Positions 9,620 to 19,349 of a DNA stretch of 64,000 nt are shown one piece after another. Positions within the stretch are counted from its first letter, which is position 1, and each line of letters opens with the position of its first letter. The stretch lies in the NCBI RefSeq assembly GCF_011601275.1, contig NZ_JAAOLY010000008.1, forward strand, positions 209,433 through 273,432, read 5' to 3'. The notes beneath the pieces were generated by a model. That model was not told the origin of the DNA. It saw only the letters and a list, made by a program, of their open reading frames with translations, and searched no databases. The translations under genes were made by a program, and so were the position numbers. The DNA comes from Janthinobacterium lividum (GTDB lineage: Bacteria > Pseudomonadota > Gammaproteobacteria > Burkholderiales > Burkholderiaceae_D).

Positions 9620-11770
9620 ATGCAGCAACGTCGCAAGCCAGGATTCAAACCGATCACCATCGCCGTATTGGGCGCCTTGACCTTGGGCGCCACGCCATTG
9701 GCGGTCTGGGCGCAGGAAAGCTTGCCCGCCGTTACCGTCACGGCGTCGAAGGACAAGGATGGCTATGTCGCCGCCACCTCGGCCAGCGGCACCAAGACGG
9801 AAATGGCCCTGCGCGACGTGCCGCAGACGATCAACGTGGTGCCGGCCGCCGTCATCCGCGACCAGAACGCCATGTCGATCCAGGACATCATGAAGAATAT
9901 CCCCGGCGTGGGCTTGTCCACGGGCGACGGCCAGCGCGACCAGGTGTTCATCCGCGGCTTCACGGCCATCGGCGACCAGTTCGTCGACGGCTTCCGCGAT
10001 GACGCGCTGTATTTCCGCGACCTGTCGAACGTGGAGCGCCTGGAAGTGATCAAGGGGCCGGCCGCCGTGCTGTACGGCCGCGGTTCCTCGGGCGGCCTGG
10101 TCAACCGCATCACCAAGAAGCCGGGCGTGGACATCACGGACGTGGCCCTGAGCCTGACCAACACAAAAGGACGCCGCGGCGAAGTCGACGCGGGCCGTGT
10201 CGGCGAGACGGTGGACTGGCGCTTCACGGGCGCGCGCGAATTGTCGGACAGCTACCGCGACCAGCAATTCATCAACCGTACGGCGCTGTCGCCCTCCGTC
10301 GCCATCCGCCTCTCCAGCGCCACCAAATTGCTGCTGCAGGGCGATTACCTGGAAGACCGCCGCCTGACGGACTTCGGCATCCCGTCCTACCAGGGCCGTC
10401 CCGTCGCCGTCGATGCGCGCACCTATTTTGGCGCCGCCAACGCCCGCGATGCGGATTTCAGCCAGTCGCGCGTGGTCTCCACGGCCGCCACCCTGACGCA
10501 CAAGTTCAGCGATAGCTTGTCGCTGCGCAATGCCTTCCGCTACTACGATTACCACCTGGACCGCAACAACACGAATATTTCCGGCAACGTCAACGAAGTC
10601 AAGGGCACGATGAGCCTGGGCCACGCCAAGCTGAACCGCGACGAAAGCGGCTGGTTCAACCAGACGGAGCTCACGCAAAAGCTGGTCACGGGCAGCCTGC
10701 GCCACGAAGTGCTGTACGGCGCCGAGTTCGGCAAGCAAAACAAGGATGCGTCGAGCTGGGCCTCGACCGTGGTGGCGACGAATGTGTCGATCTTCAATCC
10801 CGTTTTGCCGCAAGTCAACCGCAGCAAGCTGGGCGCGCGCGGCGATACTTTCGGCACCTACGACACGGCGGCCGCGTACGTGCAGGACGCCTTGAGCATC
10901 AGCGACGAGTGGAAGGCGCTGGCCGGCCTGCGCTATGACCGCTACAAGCAGCAGTCGCGCCTGGCCAATGCGCTTGGCGTGACGACGGCTGACCTGTCGC
11001 GCACGGATTCGGCCTACAGCCCCCGCGCCGGCCTCGTCTGGCAACCGAGCGCCGTGCAATCGTACTACGCGTCGTGGAGCCGCTCGTTCCAGCCGAGCGG
11101 GGAAAACTTCGCCCTGGCCGCCAACAATGCCGACCTGTCGCCGGAAACCACGCGCAACACGGAAGTGGGCGCCAAATATGACTTGTGGGGCGGCCGCGCC
11201 AACGCCACCGTGTCGCTGTTCCGTCTGGAGCGCGACAATATCAAGACCAGCGACCCGATCACGAACCGCATCGTGCCCGTCGGCACGCAGCGCACGGATG
11301 GCCTGGAACTGACCTTCAACGCGGACTTGCACGATGGCTGGAAAATGATGGCCGGCTACGCTTACCTGGACGCCACCATCACCGACTCCATCGCCGTCGA
11401 CCGCAGCGTGAATGTTCCCGGCACGACGACGGCCAGCGCCGTCGCCATCAAGGGCAAGCGCGCCACCCTGACGGCGCGCAACATGGCCAATCTGTGGCTG
11501 ACGAAAGACCTGGGTCACGGCTTCACGGTGGGCGGCGGCGCGAATGCCGTCGGCAGCCGCTTTGCCAATCCAGGCAACACCGTCGTGCTGCCAGGCTACG
11601 TGACGGCCGACGTCATGGCTGCGTACCGCACGGGCCGCTATGAAGTGCAGCTGAACGTCAACAACATCGGCGACACGCGCTACATCGTGTCGGGCCACGG
11701 TTCCAGCCCGAACCTGAGCTTGCCGGGCGCGCCGCGCAACGTGGCGCTGACCTTGCGCTACAGCCTGTAA
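9620..11770 (+). CDS. TonB-dependent siderophore receptor (Fiu/FhuE-like)
   Basis: An outer-membrane gated channel for ferric siderophores, driven by TonB-ExbBD. The 716-residue product has a signal peptide ending near AVWAQE and a TonB-box-like segment (LPAVTVTASKD). A plug domain follows (ALRDVPQTINVVPAAVIRDQ, IPGVGLSTGDGQRDQVFIRGF, VERLEVIKGPAAVLYGRGSSGGLVN), then a 22-strand barrel in TonB-receptor style (SAYSPRAGLVWQPS, LSPETTRNTEVGAKYDLWGG). The closing strand is NVALTLRYSL. It resembles the catecholate receptors Fiu/CirA in its plug, but the ligand is not determinable here. A Fur box before it and a terminator after it indicate a single iron-repressed gene. Confidence 0.93.
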   Translation: MQQRRKPGFKPITIAVLGALTLGATPLAVWAQESLPAVTVTASKDKDGYVAATSASGTKTEMALRDVPQTINVVPAAVIRDQNAMSIQDIMKNIPGVGLSTGDGQRDQVFIRGFTAIGDQFVDGFRDDALYFRDLSNVERLEVIKGPAAVLYGRGSSGGLVNRITKKPGVDITDVALSLTNTKGRRGEVDAGRVGETVDWRFTGARELSDSYRDQQFINRTALSPSVAIRLSSATKLLLQGDYLEDRRLTDFGIPSYQGRPVAVDARTYFGAANARDADFSQSRVVSTAATLTHKFSDSLSLRNAFRYYDYHLDRNNTNISGNVNEVKGTMSLGHAKLNRDESGWFNQTELTQKLVTGSLRHEVLYGAEFGKQNKDASSWASTVVATNVSIFNPVLPQVNRSKLGARGDTFGTYDTAAAYVQDALSISDEWKALAGLRYDRYKQQSRLANALGVTTADLSRTDSAYSPRAGLVWQPSAVQSYYASWSRSFQPSGENFALAANNADLSPETTRNTEVGAKYDLWGGRANATVSLFRLERDNIKTSDPITNRIVPVGTQRTDGLELTFNADLHDGWKMMAGYAYLDATITDSIAVDRSVNVPGTTTASAVAIKGKRATLTARNMANLWLTKDLGHGFTVGGGANAVGSRFANPGNTVVLPGYVTADVMAAYRTGRYEVQLNVNNIGDTRYIVSGHGSSPNLSLPGAPRNVALTLRYSL

Positions 11771-11787
11771 CTTTTTGCTGTCTCCGA

Positions 11788-11815
11788 AAAACCCGCTTGC
11801 GAGCGGGTTTTTTTC
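11788..11815 (+). terminator. Rho-independent terminator of the siderophore receptor gene
   Basis: AAACCCGCT-TGCG-AGCGGGTTT stem-loop followed by a T run, 17 bp after the receptor stop codon. Confidence 0.88.
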
Positions 11816-12051
11816 ATGGGTGGGTAGCGAAATGCAAGTGTACCGGGCAGGCTGGCATGGTTTAGAGGAAATGTTCGGTACAGTCAAATTAATGTTGACT
11901 AAAGGAAACGTTCTCCTGCGGACTGAGCCTTGATCGGGATTGGGGGGTAAAATGCTGTCATACGGCACAGGCATGGTGCTTATATCTTGATGATATGACA
12001 CGACCACGACGCCGTATGACTTTTATTTACTCACATCATAGAGGCCTGAAT

Positions 12052-15000
12052 ATGGTTCAGATGTCCAGGCGCCAGTTCCTTCGGGTAACTGGCGCGACCA
12101 TTGCTGGTTCCAGCCTCGCCCTGCTCGGTTTCGCACCGGGCCAGGCGATGGCGGAAGTGCGGCAATACAAGCTGTCTCGCACGACCGAGACACGCAATAC
12201 CTGTCCCTACTGTTCGGTAGGATGCGGCGTCCTGCTGTATGGGCTGGGCGACGGCGCGAAAAATGCCGTCTCCAGCATCATCCACGTGGAAGGCGATGCC
12301 GATCACCCGGTGAACCGCGGCACCCTGTGTCCGAAAGGCGCCAGCCTGGTCGATTTCATCCACAGCCCGAACCGCCTGAAAGTGCCCGAGTACCGCGCAC
12401 CGGGCGGCACGGAATGGCAACCGATCTCCTGGGATGTGGCGCTCGACAAGATCGCGCGCTTGATGAAGGATGACCGCGATGCCAACCTGATCGAAAAGAA
12501 TGCCGACGGCAAGACCGTCAACCGCTGGCTCTCCACCGGCATGCTGGCCGCGTCCGCCGGCAGCAACGAGGTCGGGTATCTGACCCACAAGACAGTGCGC
12601 AGCATGGGGATGCTGACCTTTGATAATCAGGCGCGTGTATGACACGGACCGACGGTGGCAGGTCTTGCCCCGACGTTTGGCCGTGGCGCGATGACGAATC
12701 ATTGGGTCGATATCAAGAATGCCGACGTGATCCTGGTCATGGGCGGCAATGCAGCAGAAGCACATCCTTGCGGATTCAAATGGGTAACGGAAGCGAAGGC
12801 GCATAACAAGGCCAAGCTGATCGTTGTCGATCCGCGTTTTACCCGTACCGCATCCGTGGCAGATTACTACTGCGCCACGCGTACCGGCACGGACATCGTC
12901 TTCCTCGGCGCGATCATCAATTATCTGCTGACGAACGACAAGATCCAGCATGAGTACGTGCGCAACTACACGGACATGCCATTCATCGTGCGCGAAGACT
13001 ATGCGTTCGAGGACGGCCTGTTCTCGGGTTTCGACAAGGAAAAAGGCAAGTACACCGACAAGGCCACCTGGGATTACGAGATCGGCGACGATGGCTATGC
13101 CAAGGTCGACCCGACCCTGGAACACCCGCGCTGCGTCTACCAGATGATGAAGAAGCATTACTCGCGCTACACGACCGAGATGGTCGAACGTACGTGCGGC
13201 GTCTCGGCCGACAAGTTCCACAAGGTGGCGGAAGCATTGGCTTCGACCGCCGTGCCGGGACGCGCCGGTACCATCCTGTACGCGCTGGGCTGGACGCACC
13301 ACTCGACGGGTGCGCAAACCATCCGCACGGGCGCCATGGTGCAGCTGTTGCTGGGCAATATGGGCATCGCCGGCGGCGGCATGAACGCCTTGCGCGGCCA
13401 CTCGAACATCCAGGGCTTGACCGATCTGGGCCTGATGTCGAACTTGTTGCCGGGCTATATGACCCTGCCGAACGAGGGCGAGCAGGACTTCGACGGCTAT
13501 ATCGCCGCGCGCGCCACCAAGCCGCTGCGGCCGAACCAGCTCAGCTACTGGAGCAATTACCGCAAGTTCCACGTCAGCTTCATGAAGACGTGGTGGGGCG
13601 ACTTTGCCACGGCGGAGAACAACTACGCCTTCGACTACCTGCCGAAACTCGACAAGCCGTATGACTTGATGCAAGCCATCGAGAACATGCACCAAGGCAA
13701 GATGACGGGCTATATCTGCCAGGGCTTCAATGTGCTGGCGTCCGCGCCGAACAAGCAGAAGGTCACGGAAGCGTTGTCGAAGCTGAAGTTCCTCGTCATC
13801 ATGGATCCGCTGGCCGTGGAAACGGGCGAATTCTGGAAGGCGCACGGGCAGTACCACGAAGTCGATCCCACCAAGATCATGACGGAAGTGTTCCGCCTGC
13901 CGACCAGCTGTTTCGCCGAAGAACGCGGTTCGCTGGTCAGCTCCTCGCGCGTCTTGCAGTGGCACTGGCAGGCGGCCGAACCGCCAGGCCAGGCGCGCAG
14001 CGACCTGGAAATCATGTCGGGTCTGTTCCTGCGCATGCGTGCCATGTACCAGAAAGAGGGCGGCAAGTTCCCCGATCCGATTCTAAACCTGACGTGGAAT
14101 TATGCGCAGCCGCATAACCCGCAGCCGGAAGAAATCGCCCGCGAATTCAACGGCCGTGCGCTGGCCGACTTGTACGATCCGAAGGATCCGACCAAGCTGC
14201 TGGTCAAAAAGGGCGAGCAGCTGGCCTCGTTTGCGCAATTGCGCGACGATGGCACGACCACCAGCGGTTGCTGGATTTTCGCCGGCAGCTGGACGCAGGC
14301 GGGCAACCAGATGGGACGGCGCGACAATAGCGACCCTACCGGCATCGGCCAGACCCTGGGCTGGGCCTGGGCGTGGCCGGCGAACCGCCGCGTGCTGTAC
14401 AACCGCGCTTCGTGCGACTTGAAGGGCAAGCCTTTCGACCCGACCCGTAAACTCATCGAATGGAATGGCACGAACTGGAGCGGGGCCGATATTCCCGACT
14501 TCAAGGTCGATGAACCGCCGGAAAACGGCATGGGTCCGTTCATCATGCTGGGCGAGGGCGTGGCGCGCTTCTTTGCGCGCGGCGCCATGGCCGAAGGACC
14601 GTTCCCCGAGCATTACGAGCCGTTCGAAAATCCGCTGGGCTACAACCCCATGCATCCGAAAAACCCGCAAGCAACCAGCAATCCGGCTGCGCGCGTGTTT
14701 GCCGATGACCGGAAAATGTTCGGCACGCATGAGGAATATCCGCATGTGGCGACCAGCTACCGCCTGACCGAGCATTTCCATTACTGGACCAAGCATGCGC
14801 GCCTGAATGCCATCATCCAGCCGCAGCAATTCGTTGAAATCGGCGAAGAGCTGGCCAAGAGCATCGGCGTCGTTGCCGGTGGCGAGGTGCGCGTCAGTTC
14901 CAAGCGGGGCCACATCATCGCCAAGGCCGTCGTCACCAAGCGCATCAAGGCCTTGATGATCGAGGGCAAGCCGGTGCATACCGTGGGCCTGCCGCTGCAC

Positions 15001-15123
15001 TGGGGCTTCACGGGCGTGGCCAAGCCGGGGTATCTGATCAATACCCTGACACCGGGCGTGGGGGATGCGAATTCGCAAACGCCGGAATTCAAGTCCTTCC
15101 TCGTGAAGGTGGAAAAAGCATGA
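12052..15123 (+). CDS. fdnG: Formate dehydrogenase-N alpha subunit, selenocysteine at in-frame UGA
   Basis: Catalytic molybdo-bis-PGD subunit that oxidises formate to CO2 in the periplasm. The frame is read through an in-frame TGA at 12640-12642 as selenocysteine 197; both halves are in the same frame. The context NQARV-U-HGPTVA is the FdnG/FdoG active site and a SECIS hairpin follows at once. The N-terminus has a Tat signal (SRRQFLRV, residues 5-12) and a [4Fe-4S] motif (CPYCSVGCG). About 1023 residues is the normal length. ATG 12052 (after AGAGGCC) is preferred to the upstream ATG 11995. It starts the fdnGHI-fdhE-selAB-selC locus. Confidence 0.96.
12640..12685 (+). promoter_or_regulatory. 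UGA(Sec) codon with bacterial SECIS hairpin
   Basis: Right after the TGA, CACGG (12643-12647) pairs with CCGTG (12681-12685). The upper stem GGCA (12657-12660)/TGCC (12666-12669) closes a GGTCT loop (12661-12665), the loop sequence known from enterobacterial fdhF/fdnG SECIS elements that bind SelB. The distance from UGA to the apical loop is about 18 nt, as expected. The element lies inside the coding sequence. Confidence 0.9.
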
Positions 15124-15136
15124 TGGGAGCTCAATA

Positions 15137-16057
15137 ATGGCACTGCAATCCTTAGATATCCGGCGCCTGTCGGCTACCACGGTGACCCCGCCGCAAGCAC
15201 GCAGCCCGGTGACGGGCACCGTGGCCAAGCTGATCGATGTGTCGAAATGCATCGGCTGCAAGGCTTGCCAGACGGCGTGCATGGAATGGAACGACTTGCG
15301 TGACGAAGTCGGCGAAAACCATGGCACCTATGACAATCCGACGGACCTGACGCCGCAATCGTGGACGGTGATGCGTTTTGCCGAACACGAAAACAACGAC
15401 GGCAACCTTGAGTGGCTGATCCGCAAGGATGGCTGCATGCACTGCGAGGACCCGGGCTGTCTGAAAGCCTGTCCGGCGCCGGGCGCCATCGTGCAGTACA
15501 CGAACGGCATCGTGGACTTCCACCAGGAAAACTGCATCGGCTGCGGTTACTGCGTGGCCGGCTGTCCTTTCGACGTGCCCCGCATTTCGAAAAAGGACGA
15601 CCGCGCTTACAAGTGCACCTTGTGCTCGGACCGCGTGGCCGTGGGCCAGGAACCTGCCTGCGTGAAAACCTGCCCGACGGGCGCCATCGTGTTCGGCACC
15701 AAGGAGGACATGAAGGTCCATGCGGAAGAGCGCATTGTCGACCTGAAGTCGCGCGGTTTCGAGAACGCGGGCCTGTACGATCCGCTGGGCGTGGGCGGTA
15801 CGCACGTGATGTACGTGCTGCACCATGCCGACAAGCCGAAGCTGTATTCGAACTTGCCGGAACGCCCGCGCATCAGCCCGATGGTGGGCTTCTGGAAGGG
15901 CTGGTCCAAGCCGCTGGCGGTGGCCGGCATGGCCGCCACGGCCCTGGCTGGCTTCTTCCATTACACGCGTGTCGGTCCGAACGAAGTGAGCAAGGAAGAG
16001 GAGCACGAAGCGCTGGAAGAGGCCAAGCGCATCAAGGAGGAACAGCATGAATCCTAG
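15137..16057 (+). CDS. fdnH: Formate dehydrogenase-N beta (iron-sulfur) subunit
   Basis: Electron-transfer subunit carrying electrons from FdnG to the cytochrome b subunit. The 306-residue protein has cysteine groups for four [4Fe-4S] clusters: [40 protein letters not shown] and CTLCSDRV...[11 protein letters not shown] single membrane helix lies near the C-terminus (about 255-275, [17 protein letters not shown]) and anchors the periplasmic globular part, as in E. coli FdnH. It begins 13 bp after fdnG and overlaps fdnI by 11 bp, indicating translational coupling. An extra charged tail ([17 protein letters not shown]) follows the membrane helix. Confidence 0.96.
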   Translation: MALQSLDIRRLSATTVTPPQARSPVTGTVAKLIDVSKCIGCKACQTACMEWNDLRDEVGENHGTYDNPTDLTPQSWTVMRFAEHENNDGNLEWLIRKDGCMHCEDPGCLKACPAPGAIVQYTNGIVDFHQENCIGCGYCVAGCPFDVPRISKKDDRAYKCTLCSDRVAVGQEPACVKTCPTGAIVFGTKEDMKVHAEERIVDLKSRGFENAGLYDPLGVGGTHVMYVLHHADKPKLYSNLPERPRISPMVGFWKGWSKPLAVAGMAATALAGFFHYTRVGPNEVSKEEEHEALEEAKRIKEEQHES

Positions 16058-16718
16058 TGAACATCACGATGGCAAGTTGCGCGACAAGGATGGCAACCCC
16101 TTGATCGAACGCTACAACCCGAACGAGCGCACGAATCACTGGGTCACGGCCATCACCTTCGTCATGCTGGCGCTGTCCGGCCTGGCCATGTTCCATCCGT
16201 CGATGGCGTGGCTGGCGAACCTGTTCGGCGGCGGGCAATGGACGCGCATTTTGCATCCGTTTGCCGGCCTGGTGATGTTCGTCTCGTTCGCAATTTTAGT
16301 GGTGCGCTTCTGGCACCACAACAAGTTCGAGGACGGCGACAAGCAGTGGCTGAAACAGATGGACGACGTGCTCAACAACCGCGAAGAAAAGCTTCCGAAG
16401 ATCGGCAAATACAATGCCGGCCAGAAGATCCTGTTCTTCGTGCTGCTCGCTTGCATGGTGGGCTTGCTGCTGTCGGGCATCGTGATCTGGCGCGCCTATT
16501 TCGCGTTCTATTTCCCGATCCCCGTCATCCGCGCTGCCGCCTTGCTGCATGCCGTGTGCGCGTTCGGCATCATCTGCTCCATCATCGTGCACATCTATGC
16601 GGCCCTGTGGGTCAAGGGCTCGATCGGCGCCATGGTGCGCGGCACCGTCACCTATGGCTGGGCGCGCAAGCACCATCCGAAGTGGTTTGAATCGGTGGTG
16701 CGTAATACGAGAAAGTAG
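16047..16718 (+). CDS. fdnI: Formate dehydrogenase-N gamma (cytochrome b556) subunit
   Basis: Membrane diheme cytochrome b that takes electrons from FdnH and reduces quinone. The 223-residue product has four hydrophobic helices with histidines in the right places: [63 protein letters not shown] and [25 protein letters not shown]. The ERTNHW entry motif is typical of FdnI/FdoI. Its start overlaps the end of fdnH by 11 bp. A hairpin repeat and a terminator follow at 16731-16820, separating the structural genes from fdhE-selAB. Confidence 0.95.
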   Translation: MNPSEHHDGKLRDKDGNPLIERYNPNERTNHWVTAITFVMLALSGLAMFHPSMAWLANLFGGGQWTRILHPFAGLVMFVSFAILVVRFWHHNKFEDGDKQWLKQMDDVLNNREEKLPKIGKYNAGQKILFFVLLACMVGLLLSGIVIWRAYFAFYFPIPVIRAAALLHAVCAFGIICSIIVHIYAALWVKGSIGAMVRGTVTYGWARKHHPKWFESVVRNTRK

Positions 16719-16730
16719 GCAGTAGGGTAG

Positions 16731-16756
16731 GTCGGCTTAGCTTCGCGTAAGCCGAC
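16731..16756. repeat. Short intergenic palindrome after fdnI
   Basis: A 9-bp perfect stem, GTCGGCTTA (16731-16739)/TAAGCCGAC (16748-16756), with an 8-base loop, 12 bp after fdnI. It has no T run and sits before the true terminator. It looks like one copy of a REP-type palindrome; I see no second copy in this window. Confidence 0.6.
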
Positions 16757-16786
16757 ATGCTCCGCCGCCGGCGTTTTCGTATGCCA

Positions 16787-16820
16787 GGGCCAGTCCCCCA
16801 AGACTGGCCCCTTTCTTTTT
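16787..16820 (+). terminator. Rho-independent terminator after fdnGHI
   Basis: GGGCCAGT (16787-16794) pairs with ACTGGCCC (16803-16810) and is followed by CTTTCTTTTT. It ends the fdnGHI transcript or attenuates read-through into fdhE, which starts 73 bp further on. Confidence 0.85.
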
Positions 16821-16893
16821 ATCGATTAAAATACTTTTACAGCACAGCCAAATCCGCTGGCTCTGCCTTGCCTTTTTTGATGGGAAAACTCCA

Positions 16894-17943
16894 TTGGTAC
16901 AACGCATACTCCAGCCAGGCGAAATCGAAGGCCTGGACCACAACGCGATTCCGCGCCTGCTGCTGCCGCAGCCTGACAGTCTGTTCAAGGCGCGCGCCTT
17001 GCGCTTGCGCGAACTGGCGCAAGGTAACATCAAGGGCATCCCCGTCGACGCGGGCATGCAGGGCTACCTGGTGCTGATGGCCGCGCTGGCCGATGCGCAA
17101 GCGGCCGTGGTGGGAAAACTGGCGCCCGGCGCCGTGCCTGCCGCCGACCCGGACGCGCTGCGCCGCGCCATCCAGCACCGCATGCCGGTGCTGCCCGTCA
17201 GCGGCGCCCGTCCGCCCGTCTGGCGCGACATTTTCGCCAGCCTGCTCGATGAACTGGCCGCCACGGCTGCAAGCCAGCCGGCACTGTCCGGCGGCCTGAC
17301 CCAGGTGCTGGCCCAGCTGCGCGGACTCGATGCGCCAGCGCTGGACGCCTGCGCCGATGCCGTGCTCGATGAAAACGGCGACAACCTCAATCCCATGCAT
17401 GCGCCGTTCGTCGCGGCCGCGTTGCAAATTTTATGGTCGGTGTCGGCCAGCGAATTGCGCGCCGCGCGCGTGCCGGACCTGGAAACGGGCACCTTGTGTC
17501 CTGTCTGCGGTTCGCACCCCGTCGCCAGCGTGATCCGCATCGGCGGCCAGTCCCAAGGTTACCGCTACCTGCATTGCGGCATTTGCGAAAGCGAATGGCA
17601 TATGGTGCGCGTCAAGTGCTCGACGTGCGAACAGAATGGCAAGATCGCCTACCAGGGCCTGGACGCGGCCGATGCCAAACCGTTCGACCCCGTGACGGCG
17701 AAGGACGACAAATTGCCGAACAAGGCGAACGATCCGAAGAAGGTGGCGCGCGCGGAAACCTGCGACGACTGCCATACGTATCGCAAAGTCTTCAACCAGG
17801 AACACGATTACAACGTCGAACCGCTGGCCGACGACCTGGCCAGCCTGATGCTTGACCTGCTGGTGGGCGAAGCGGGCTACCAGCGCGCCAGCGGCAATCC
17901 GCTGCTGTGGCTGGGCAAAAGCAGCGAAGGCCAGCCGTCATGA
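16894..17943 (+). CDS. fdhE: Formate dehydrogenase accessory protein FdhE
   Basis: FdhE is a cytosolic rubredoxin-like factor needed for active respiratory formate dehydrogenase, interacting with the catalytic subunits before Tat export. The 349-residue protein shows the four CxxC pairs of the family: [24 protein letters not shown] and CDDCHTY. It ends in the conserved [29 protein letters not shown]. The start is TTG 16894 ([12 protein letters not shown]), with GGGAAA upstream; no better ATG gives the family N-terminus. Its stop overlaps the selA start (ATGA), coupling it to the selenocysteine genes. Confidence 0.93.
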   Translation: MVQRILQPGEIEGLDHNAIPRLLLPQPDSLFKARALRLRELAQGNIKGIPVDAGMQGYLVLMAALADAQAAVVGKLAPGAVPAADPDALRRAIQHRMPVLPVSGARPPVWRDIFASLLDELAATAASQPALSGGLTQVLAQLRGLDAPALDACADAVLDENGDNLNPMHAPFVAAALQILWSVSASELRAARVPDLETGTLCPVCGSHPVASVIRIGGQSQGYRYLHCGICESEWHMVRVKCSTCEQNGKIAYQGLDAADAKPFDPVTAKDDKLPNKANDPKKVARAETCDDCHTYRKVFNQEHDYNVEPLADDLASLMLDLLVGEAGYQRASGNPLLWLGKSSEGQPS

Positions 17944-19349
17944 CGACGGGGCAAACCGTGCGCCTGCCGTCGGTCGACCGCATCCTGGGCGACGCGGCTT
18001 GCCTGGACCTGATTGCGCATTACGGCCGCGCGCAGGCCCTGGCCTGCGCGCGCGCCATGCTGGCCGAACTGCGCACCGCCATGCTGGCCGGCGCAGTGTG
18101 CGAGGAGGGCGCGTCGATCGCCGCCATCGTCGCGCAAATGGACGAACGGCTGCAAGCGCAAGCGCGCCCGCAGCTGCGCGCCGTCTTCAACCTGACGGGC
18201 ACCGTGCTGCACACGAATTTGGGCCGCGCGCTGCTGCCCGATACGGCCGTGCAAGCCGTGGTGGAAGCGCTGCAGTGGCCGATGAACCTGGAATTCGATC
18301 TTGAAACGGGCAAGCGGGGCGACCGCGACGACCTGGTCGAGGAACTGCTGCGCGAATTGACTGGGGCCGAAGCGGCCACCATCGTCAACAACAATGCGGC
18401 CGCCGTGCTGCTGATGCTGAACACCTTGGCGCAGAACAAGGAGGTCGTCGTCTCGCGCGGCGAACTGGTGGAAATCGGCGGCGCCTTCCGCATCCCCGAC
18501 GTCATGACGCGCGCGGGCGCCGTGCTGCGTGAAGTGGGCAGCACGAATCGCACGCACCTGGCCGACTACGCGAATGGCGTGAACGAGAACACTGCCTTGC
18601 TGATGAAGGTCCATTGCAGCAATTACGCGATCACCGGTTTCACGAAAAGCGTGGAGCTCGACGAACTGGTGCCGCTGGCCGTAAAACACGGCGTGCCGAC
18701 GGCCGTGGATCTGGGCAGCGGCACCCTGGTCGACCTGGCGCAATATGGTCTGCCGCATGAAACGACGGTGCGCGAAACGATAGCGGCGGGCGCCGACCTG
18801 GTAACCTTCAGCGGCGACAAATTGCTGGGCGGCCCGCAATGCGGCGTCATCGTCGGGCGGGCAGACCTGATCGCGAAGATCAAGCGCAACCCATTGAAAC
18901 GGGCACTGCGGGTTGGCAAGCTGACCCTGGCCGCCTTGGCCCCCGTGCTGCAGCTGTACCGCGCGCCGGACTTGCTGGCCGAACGGCTGACCACCTTGCG
19001 TCTGTTGACGCGTCCCGCCGCCGCCATGCGCGCGCAGGCGGAAACCCTGCTGCCGCTGCTGCAAGGCGCGCTGGGTTTGCAGTACGTGGTGACGGCGGAA
19101 GCCATGAAAAGCCAGATCGGCAGCGGCGCCTTGCCCGTCGACCAGCTGCCCAGCTTTGGCCTGGCCATTCGCAGCGCGCCCGGTTCGCGCCTGAGCAATC
19201 CGCTGGGCGTGCTGGAACAGCGTTTGCGCACATTGCCGTGCCCCGTGATCGGGCGTATCGGTCAGGACACCTTGTGGCTCGATTTGCGCTGCCTGGAAGC
19301 GGCGCACCAAACGGCCTTCATCACGCAGCTCGCCGAGTTGTCCGCATGA
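17940..19349 (+). CDS. selA: L-seryl-tRNA(Sec) selenium transferase
   Basis: SelA is a PLP enzyme that converts seryl-tRNA(Sec) to selenocysteinyl-tRNA(Sec) using selenophosphate. The 469-residue product has the family layout: N-terminal tRNA-binding helices ([10 protein letters not shown]), [17 protein letters not shown], the [15 protein letters not shown] segment, and the PLP lysine Lys294 in [13 protein letters not shown] (Lys295 in E. coli). I chose ATG 17940, overlapping the fdhE stop; an in-frame GTG at 17907 adds 11 residues and is less likely. selB begins in an ATGA overlap with its stop. Confidence 0.96.
   Translation: MTTGQTVRLPSVDRILGDAACLDLIAHYGRAQALACARAMLAELRTAMLAGAVCEEGASIAAIVAQMDERLQAQARPQLRAVFNLTGTVLHTNLGRALLPDTAVQAVVEALQWPMNLEFDLETGKRGDRDDLVEELLRELTGAEAATIVNNNAAAVLLMLNTLAQNKEVVVSRGELVEIGGAFRIPDVMTRAGAVLREVGSTNRTHLADYANGVNENTALLMKVHCSNYAITGFTKSVELDELVPLAVKHGVPTAVDLGSGTLVDLAQYGLPHETTVRETIAAGADLVTFSGDKLLGGPQCGVIVGRADLIAKIKRNPLKRALRVGKLTLAALAPVLQLYRAPDLLAERLTTLRLLTRPAAAMRAQAETLLPLLQGALGLQYVVTAEAMKSQIGSGALPVDQLPSFGLAIRSAPGSRLSNPLGVLEQRLRTLPCPVIGRIGQDTLWLDLRCLEAAHQTAFITQLAELSA

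Noticed and set aside
11931..11946. FNR box upstream of fdnG (TTGATCGGGATTGG)
   Set aside because: Only the left half-site matches; the right half agrees at two of five positions, so I do not call it.
12640..12642. fdnG as a pseudogene interrupted by a stop codon
   Set aside because: The TGA is at the known selenocysteine position, a SECIS hairpin follows it, and selA, selB and selC are downstream.
12031..13965. 644-codon minus-strand frame across fdnG
   Set aside because: Antisense shadow of fdnG with no recognisable domain.
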